This document shows, in pieces, positions 60,273 to 64,000 of a stretch of DNA of 64,000 nucleotides. This stretch comes from Gemmatimonadota bacterium. GTDB taxonomy: Bacteria > Gemmatimonadota > Gemmatimonadetes > Gemmatimonadales > GWC2-71-9. The notes below the pieces were generated by a model. That model did not search any database. It had not been told where the DNA came from and worked only from the letters and a program-made list of their open reading frames with translations. Position numbers and translations under genes: made by a program. How positions within the stretch are numbered: the first letter of the stretch is position 1; every line of letters begins with the position of its first letter. Location: contig QHUL01000061.1 of the NCBI GenBank assembly GCA_003222115.1, positions 62,001 through 126,000 on the forward strand, written 5' to 3'.

Positions 60273-60294
60273 GTTGGAAACTCCTGTGCTTACT

Positions 60295-60813
60295 TCACGG
60301 AGCCGTCAGCGTGTACACCACGACCAGGGAGTAGTCACCCGGGACGTCCGCTGCGTACGACCAAACCGTCCGGTACGAGAACGCGCTCGACGCGCTGCCG
60401 GTCGCGTTCTGTGAGGCGCCGAAGACGTTCGTCGCACCCGTGTTCAAGGATGCGAGGGACCCGGCACCCACCTTCCACTGCAAGTCCGCTGCGCCTTTGT
60501 TGGCACGCCCACCGTTCGTCCCGGTCCACGTCGCCGCCTGCGAGGCGATCGTCAAATTCCACGGCCGGTTGGACTTAACGGTTGCCGTGGGGCCGGCGTC
60601 GTCCTGGAACCCGGCGTCGAACGCCGCTTCAACGGGGTTCGTCAGGGTCGTTGTGGCCGAGTTCAGCGTCAGTCGCATAACGCTGGGGACGCTGACCGAC
60701 GCCGTGTTGTTCACGGAGCAGTTGTTCCCCGTGCACGACTGCGCGGCAGCCTGCGTTGTGATCGTCGCGGCGAAGAGCACGGCCGCGGCCAGTGAGAAGC
60801 CCTTGTACGTCAT
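60295..60813 (-). CDS. secreted spore-coat-U-like pilin-type subunit, first gene of the operon
   Basis: A 172-residue protein from ATG 60813; AGGAGG lies 9 bases upstream. A signal peptide ends near QAAAQ. The mature part has a Cys pair (SCTGNNC), VPSVMRLTLNSATTTL, GPTATVKSNRPWNLTIASQAATW, AADLQWK and a last strand PGDYSLVVVYTLTAP. As the first and best-translated gene it is the likely major subunit. A GTCA-N7-TGAC motif lies about 145 bases upstream. Confidence 0.85.
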   Translation of the reverse strand: MTYKGFSLAAAVLFAATITTQAAAQSCTGNNCSVNNTASVSVPSVMRLTLNSATTTLTNPVEAAFDAGFQDDAGPTATVKSNRPWNLTIASQAATWTGTNGGRANKGAADLQWKVGAGSLASLNTGATNVFGASQNATGSASSAFSYRTVWSYAADVPGDYSLVVVYTLTAP

Positions 60814-61197
60814 CGCGTACTGCCTCCTGAGAAGTCCCGAGCACAGCGTGTCGGGTGACCCGCCTGCCTTGCCGACTATCCGGATGCCATCCGGCACCCA
60901 GCCAGGCCCCAAAGGAGCAACCGCCGTGCCCGAACTGTCGACCGTTTAATCGGGTGTCAAAAGATTTGACTACGTACCCGGCTGAACGGCACGCGAATGT
61001 AGGAGAATGAGTTACGAAGCACAATAGATTGCGTCACGTCTAGTTTCTTTACAGGCATCCTGCGTCCGGCGACGGGCCGACTTTGTGAACTAATGCACAA
61101 GCCCTGAGCCCACGCAGGCTGCGAGTAGTGTCACTATGACGACAGTGTCGGTAGCGGCGTTCAGTTTTCGACGCGGAGGGCTCAGCGGGCGCGACCG
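60814..61197. promoter_or_regulatory. gene-free, relatively AT-rich region holding the pilin operon promoter and a GTCA-N7-TGAC site
   Basis: No credible gene is seen. The site at 60956-60970 (GTCAAAAGATTTGAC on the plus strand) matches the two sites at the other end of the cluster. The stretch 60970-61070 is much less GC-rich than the surroundings (CACAATAGATTG, AGTTTCTTTACAGG), as expected for a promoter or leader. No convincing terminator or small-RNA signature was found in the remainder. Confidence 0.5.
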
Positions 61198-61446
61198 TTA
61201 AGCGAGGGCCGACCCGCCCCGGCGGCGCCGGTCCGGCAGCAGGCGTCGTACCGCACCGGAGCGGCGCACCCGCACGCGCCGTTCGACGCCGGCGCGGCGA
61301 ACCCCGCCCCGGCGCTGCTCCACGGCCACGGCGGTCGACACCTGGCGGCGGTCCGCCCTGGACCGGCGATCGACGCCGGAGCGGCGGTCCGTCAGGTCGC
61401 GGCGATCCGCAAGCGCGCGCCGGTCGGGCAGTGGGTCGTAAACGAT
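61198..61446 (-). other. Arg-rich DRR-repeat reading frame without a standard start codon
   Basis: Reading the minus strand from 61446 gives IVYDPLPDRRALADRRDLTD, then DRRSGVDRRSRADRRQV and further Arg-rich sequence, ending in TAA at 61200-61198. The DRR motif returns every six residues. The frame is open far upstream but contains no ATG, GTG or TTG between the repeats and the neighbouring lipoprotein gene. It resembles the intact Arg-rich protein at 63056-63283. It is either a decayed gene, a gene with an unusual start, or a repeat region that is not translated. Confidence 0.4.
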
Positions 61447-61505
61447 GGGCCGATTCCTCGAAGGGAGGACGTCGGCCCTAACGTACGTCGGCGTGAGCGC
61501 CCCGG

Positions 61506-61886
61506 CTAGTGCGCGCGCAGGCGCACGTCGATGTCGGTCACGACGTCTTCCGCCCGGTCGCGCCGCACCCAGCCCCTGTGTTTCCCACGATCATGCACTT
61601 CGCGGATGCTGCGCACCAGGACGCGCTCACGCTCCGGGGTCACGAAGATGCGCACGACCTCGTCGTCCCCCCGACGCGCCCACACGATGCGGTTCGGCCC
61701 GCTGTTCTCCACGCGATACACGACATAGCCGCGCTGCACGAGCACTTCGCGCGTGACGACGATCACGCGGTCGGTCGGCACGACGTACACGTGGTCGGCC
61801 GGCTCGGCGTATACGACCTCGGCCCGCGTGTACACACCCGGGCCGCAGGCGGCGACCACCATCAGCAAGGGAAACAGGCGCTTCAT
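61506..61886 (-). CDS. small lipoprotein-like hypothetical protein
   Basis: 126 residues from ATG 61886 (MKRLFPLLMVVAACGPGVY), with GGAG 9 bases upstream. The lipobox VVAAC gives a lipidated cysteine near position 14. The mature part has two parts: VVYAEPADHVYVVPTDRVIVVTREVLVQRGY, and a basic half with RIVWARRGDDEVVRIFVTPERERVLVRSIREVHDRG. I do not recognise a family. Its role in the envelope is unknown. Confidence 0.75.
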   Translation of the reverse strand: MKRLFPLLMVVAACGPGVYTRAEVVYAEPADHVYVVPTDRVIVVTREVLVQRGYVVYRVENSGPNRIVWARRGDDEVVRIFVTPERERVLVRSIREVHDRGKHRGWVRRDRAEDVVTDIDVRLRAH

Positions 61887-62004
61887 CGGTCGCTCCAGAT
61901 CAGAGGCCTCCATAAGACTCTGGTAACCGCCGGTTCGTTCCACGGCAGGGAATACGGGACGTGACGCGCGTCACACGGTCGGGAGGCGCTATGTTTGGGC
62001 GCTC

Positions 62005-63078
62005 ATGGACAACCTCGCGCACACGCTCGTCGGCGCCGCCTTGGGTCGGGCCATCGCCGGCCACCGCATCCGCGGCGCCGGCCTGGTCGGCGCGGTTGCG
62101 GGCAACGCCCCCGACTGGACCGAGCTGCTCGCCGCCCCGGGAGTCGGGCCACCCCGCTCCGGTCTGACGTACCTCGAGTGGCACCGCGGGATTACGCATT
62201 CGCTGCTCGGCGCCGCGATCGAGATCGCCGCGCTCACGCTCCTCGTGGGGCTCGGCGAGCTGTGGTGGTCGCGCCGCCGGGGCCGGCCCGCGGCGCCCTG
62301 GCCATGGCTCGCCCTGTGCATGGCGGCGGCCGTGCTCAGTCACCTCTATCTCGACTGGCAGGGGTCGTACGGCCTGCGGCCGTTCCTCCCCTGGAGCGGG
62401 CGTTGGTACTACGCTGACTGGGTGGCGATCGTCGATCCCGTGTTCTGGCTCGCGCCGCTCGTGGCACTGCTGTTGGGCGAGCGGCGCCACTGGCGGCCGG
62501 CGCTCGTCGGCCTCCTGACTCTCGGCGGTGTAGCCTGGCTCGTCCTCTCGCGCGGGGGCGAGGCCGTAGCCGGATGGGTGCGGCTTCTGACCCTCGTGGC
62601 GTGCGGGCTCGCCGTGGTGGGGTGGGTGCGCCACTGGTTCGGCGTCGTGGGACGGCGCCGGGCGGCGGGATATGGACTGCTGACGCTCGGCATCTACGCC
62701 GCCGCCAACGCCGTCGCCAGCCTGCCGGGGAAGGCGCACGCGCGCGAGGCCGCGCAGCGTCGCTTCGGGCCGGGGGCGGAGTGGGCCGCTCTGACGGTGA
62801 TCGGTCAGCCGTTCCACTGGACGCCCCTGTACGCCAGCGCCGATTCGGTAGCCGAGCCCGATTGGGCCGTTGCGCGGCATCTCGACGATCCGGCCGTTGC
62901 GCGGGCACTGCGCGATACGCCGCAAGGCCGAGCCATGGCGCAGTTCGCCCGCTTCCTCACGGCGGAGGTGGATTCGAGTGGGCCGGGGGTGGTCGTCTAT
63001 CTGCGGGATGCGCGCTACGCGCGAGCGGCGCGGGATGGCTGGGGCGTGGTGGCCGTCAGGATGGATCGCGCTCCGTGA
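62005..63078 (+). CDS. YdjM-type membrane-bound metal-dependent hydrolase
   Basis: A 357-residue protein from ATG 62005. The family signature is at the start: MDNLAHTLVGAALGRA, then VAGNAPDWTELL and LTYLEWHRGITHSLLGAAIEI, with His and Asp residues likely binding a metal. SHLYLDWQGSYGLRPFLPWSGRWYYADWVAIVDP is the second conserved block. About five hydrophobic helices follow. The family (DUF457/YdjM) is related to phospholipase C-type zinc enzymes and its substrate is unknown. Its 3' end overlaps the antisense Arg-rich gene by 23 bases. Confidence 0.88.
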   Translation: MDNLAHTLVGAALGRAIAGHRIRGAGLVGAVAGNAPDWTELLAAPGVGPPRSGLTYLEWHRGITHSLLGAAIEIAALTLLVGLGELWWSRRRGRPAAPWPWLALCMAAAVLSHLYLDWQGSYGLRPFLPWSGRWYYADWVAIVDPVFWLAPLVALLLGERRHWRPALVGLLTLGGVAWLVLSRGGEAVAGWVRLLTLVACGLAVVGWVRHWFGVVGRRRAAGYGLLTLGIYAAANAVASLPGKAHAREAAQRRFGPGAEWAALTVIGQPFHWTPLYASADSVAEPDWAVARHLDDPAVARALRDTPQGRAMAQFARFLTAEVDSSGPGVVVYLRDARYARAARDGWGVVAVRMDRAP

Positions 63079-63283
63079 ACGTCAGCCCCGAGCCGCGGCG
63101 GTCGCGGAGCCGGCGGCGCGGCAGCCGGCGGCGGCGCTCGCCGTCGCGGCGTTCCCGGCCGAGCCGCCGCTCGACCTCCACCCAGCCGAAGTCGAACCGC
63201 CGCTCGGCGAGCCGGCGGTCGAAGCCGTGGCGGCGGTCGGGCACGACACGCCGCTCGATGCGATGACGTTGCTCGGGAGGCAT
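63056..63283 (-). CDS. small Arg-rich protein with DRR/ERR repeats
   Basis: 75 residues from ATG 63283 (MPPEQRHRIERRVVPDRRHG). The sequence is dominated by ERR and DRR units spaced four to seven residues apart (FDRRLAERR, VERRLGRERR, GERRRRLPRRR). It is strongly basic and probably an extended or coiled helix that could bind nucleic acid or acidic partners. The same motif occurs in the region 61198-61446. High Arg codon use by GC-rich DNA could produce such runs by chance, so the coding call is moderate. Confidence 0.55.
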   Translation of the reverse strand: MPPEQRHRIERRVVPDRRHGFDRRLAERRFDFGWVEVERRLGRERRDGERRRRLPRRRLRDRRGSGLTFTERDPS

Positions 63284-63368
63284 TCCCCAATCTGGGCACG
63301 GTGCAGCGGCCGTGCCAGCGGTGGACGCGCCGCCCGACGGTGACGCCCGAGAGTAGATTGGTCGCTGC

Positions 63369-64000
63369 GTGACGCAGATCACACCGCCCGCCGGCCTGCT
63401 CGAGGACGTCGCACGCGCGCTCGAGCCGGCCTTCCGTCTCGACCGCCTCGTGGCGCTGTCCCCGGAGCGCGCGCTGTATCACGCGTGGGACCGCGTGCTC
63501 AAACGGTTCGTGGCGTTGCGGGTGCATCTCGCGCCCGAAGCGCCGGGCCGCTCGTGGTTCGTCCGGGAGACCGAAACGCTCGCCGCGCTGGACCACCCCG
63601 CCATCCGGCACGCCTACGCGGCCGCGGTGGTGGGGAGCTTCGCGTATCGCACCGCCAACTGGATCGACGGCGAGAGTCTGGCCGAGGCCTTGGGACGCGG
63701 TCCCCGGCCGATTCCCACCGTGCACGGGCTCGTACGGGAACTGCTCGGCGCGCTCGAGCACGCGCACGCGCGCGGCGTCATCATGCGGCGCATCGTCCCG
63801 ACGACCCTCATGCTGGACGTCTCCGGCCGCCCGGTGATCACCGATCTGCGCTATGCGAACTGGTGTCTCCCACACGTGCCGCCCGCCGACTCCGCGGGCG
63901 GCGGGCCGTTCGTCGCGCCGGAGATTCGGGACGGGGCGGTCGGGGAGCCGGCGAGCGACGTGTACGCGGTGGGGGCGCTCGTGTATCACGCGCTCACGGG
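63369..64000 (+). CDS. protein-kinase-fold protein lacking catalytic residues (pseudokinase, partial, runs off window)
   Basis: At least 210 residues from GTG 63369. The fold of a bacterial Ser/Thr kinase is recognisable: VALRVHL replaces the VAIK lysine strand, ETLAALDHPAI is helix C region, TANWIDGESLAEAL is the hinge, and HARGVIMRRIVPTTLMLDVSG lies where HRDIKPxNILL is expected. ITDLRYANW replaces DFG and SDVYAVGALVYHALTG is the usual helix F region. The ATP lysine, the catalytic Asp and the DFG glycine are all missing. It is therefore probably a pseudokinase scaffold or sensor. The C-terminal part is outside the window. Confidence 0.75.
   Translation, partial: MTQITPPAGLLEDVARALEPAFRLDRLVALSPERALYHAWDRVLKRFVALRVHLAPEAPGRSWFVRETETLAALDHPAIRHAYAAAVVGSFAYRTANWIDGESLAEALGRGPRPIPTVHGLVRELLGALEHAHARGVIMRRIVPTTLMLDVSGRPVITDLRYANWCLPHVPPADSAGGGPFVAPEIRDGAVGEPASDVYAVGALVYHALT

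Noticed and set aside
1-64000. CRISPR arrays, transposases, integrases, tRNA and rRNA genes.
   Set aside because: Reading both strands, I saw no regularly spaced direct repeats of CRISPR size, no transposase or integrase motifs, and no tRNA or rRNA signature sequence. A covariance-model search would be needed to exclude small RNAs.

Overview
The window is 64 kb of very GC-rich bacterial DNA with about 55 supportable genes, packed mostly into long unidirectional blocks whose neighbours overlap by 1-8 bases (ATGA, GTGA and TGATG junctions). No rRNA, tRNA, CRISPR array or insertion sequence was recognised. Base composition, an alternative complex III, a TonB-type receptor with an N-terminal carboxypeptidase-regulatory-like domain, signal peptides ending in Ala-Gln and Arg-rich DRR-repeat peptides fit a Gemmatimonadota-like soil or freshwater bacterium. 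That assignment is inference; no marker gene settles it.

Layout. 1-4836 (minus): actA, actB and the 5' part of actC (respiratory alternative complex III). 4939-11381 (minus): a DUF3788-like protein, then a coupled operon of two amidohydrolase-family proteins, a DHDPS/NAL-type aldolase, a Tat-exported FAD oxidoreductase, a DHODH-like flavoprotein and a MenC-like enolase-superfamily enzyme. 11478-12224 (plus): a Yip1-type membrane protein. 12221-16967 (minus): pqqA-pqqB-pqqC-pqqD-pqqE plus a two-gene ABC exporter. pqqA has a near-consensus sigma-54 promoter, and a terminator hairpin separates pqqA from pqqB. Directly upstream (17184-20089) lie a histidine kinase and an NtrC-type sigma-54 activator, a ready-made regulatory unit for PQQ synthesis. 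20125-27231 (minus): class-III aminotransferase, TrmJ-like methyltransferase, heparinase II/III-like protein, GHMP kinase and a peptide-type solute-binding lipoprotein; two matching permease genes run divergently (27277-29126). 29130-32538 (minus): an alpha/beta hydrolase and a GH38 alpha-mannosidase.

32648-35563 (plus): a small glycine-zipper protein and a YncE/phosphatase-type gene broken by an internal deletion with a frame change. 35737-50400 (plus) is the most unusual region. It is one translationally coupled operon encoding a glycoside hydrolase-GT2 fusion, an orphan N-lobe of an APH-type kinase, an ABC exporter fused to a complete APH-type kinase, an ATP-grasp ligase, a YdjC/ChbG deacetylase, two tandem GT-B-like paralogues, a free APH-type kinase, the scar of a third GT paralogue, and a TonB-dependent-receptor-like outer-membrane protein. 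It looks like an assembly, modification and export route for an aminosugar-containing glycoconjugate or small molecule.

50413-54326: phosphoglucose isomerase (minus) and a hybrid histidine kinase (plus). 54587-60813: four spore-coat-U-like pilin-type subunits, a PapD-like chaperone, a lipoprotein and a 927-residue barrel-like protein where a PapC usher would be expected; both outer ends carry a shared GTCA-N7-TGAC motif. 61198-64000: Arg-rich DRR-repeat sequences, a small lipoprotein, a YdjM-type membrane hydrolase and the start of a kinase-fold protein that has lost its catalytic residues.
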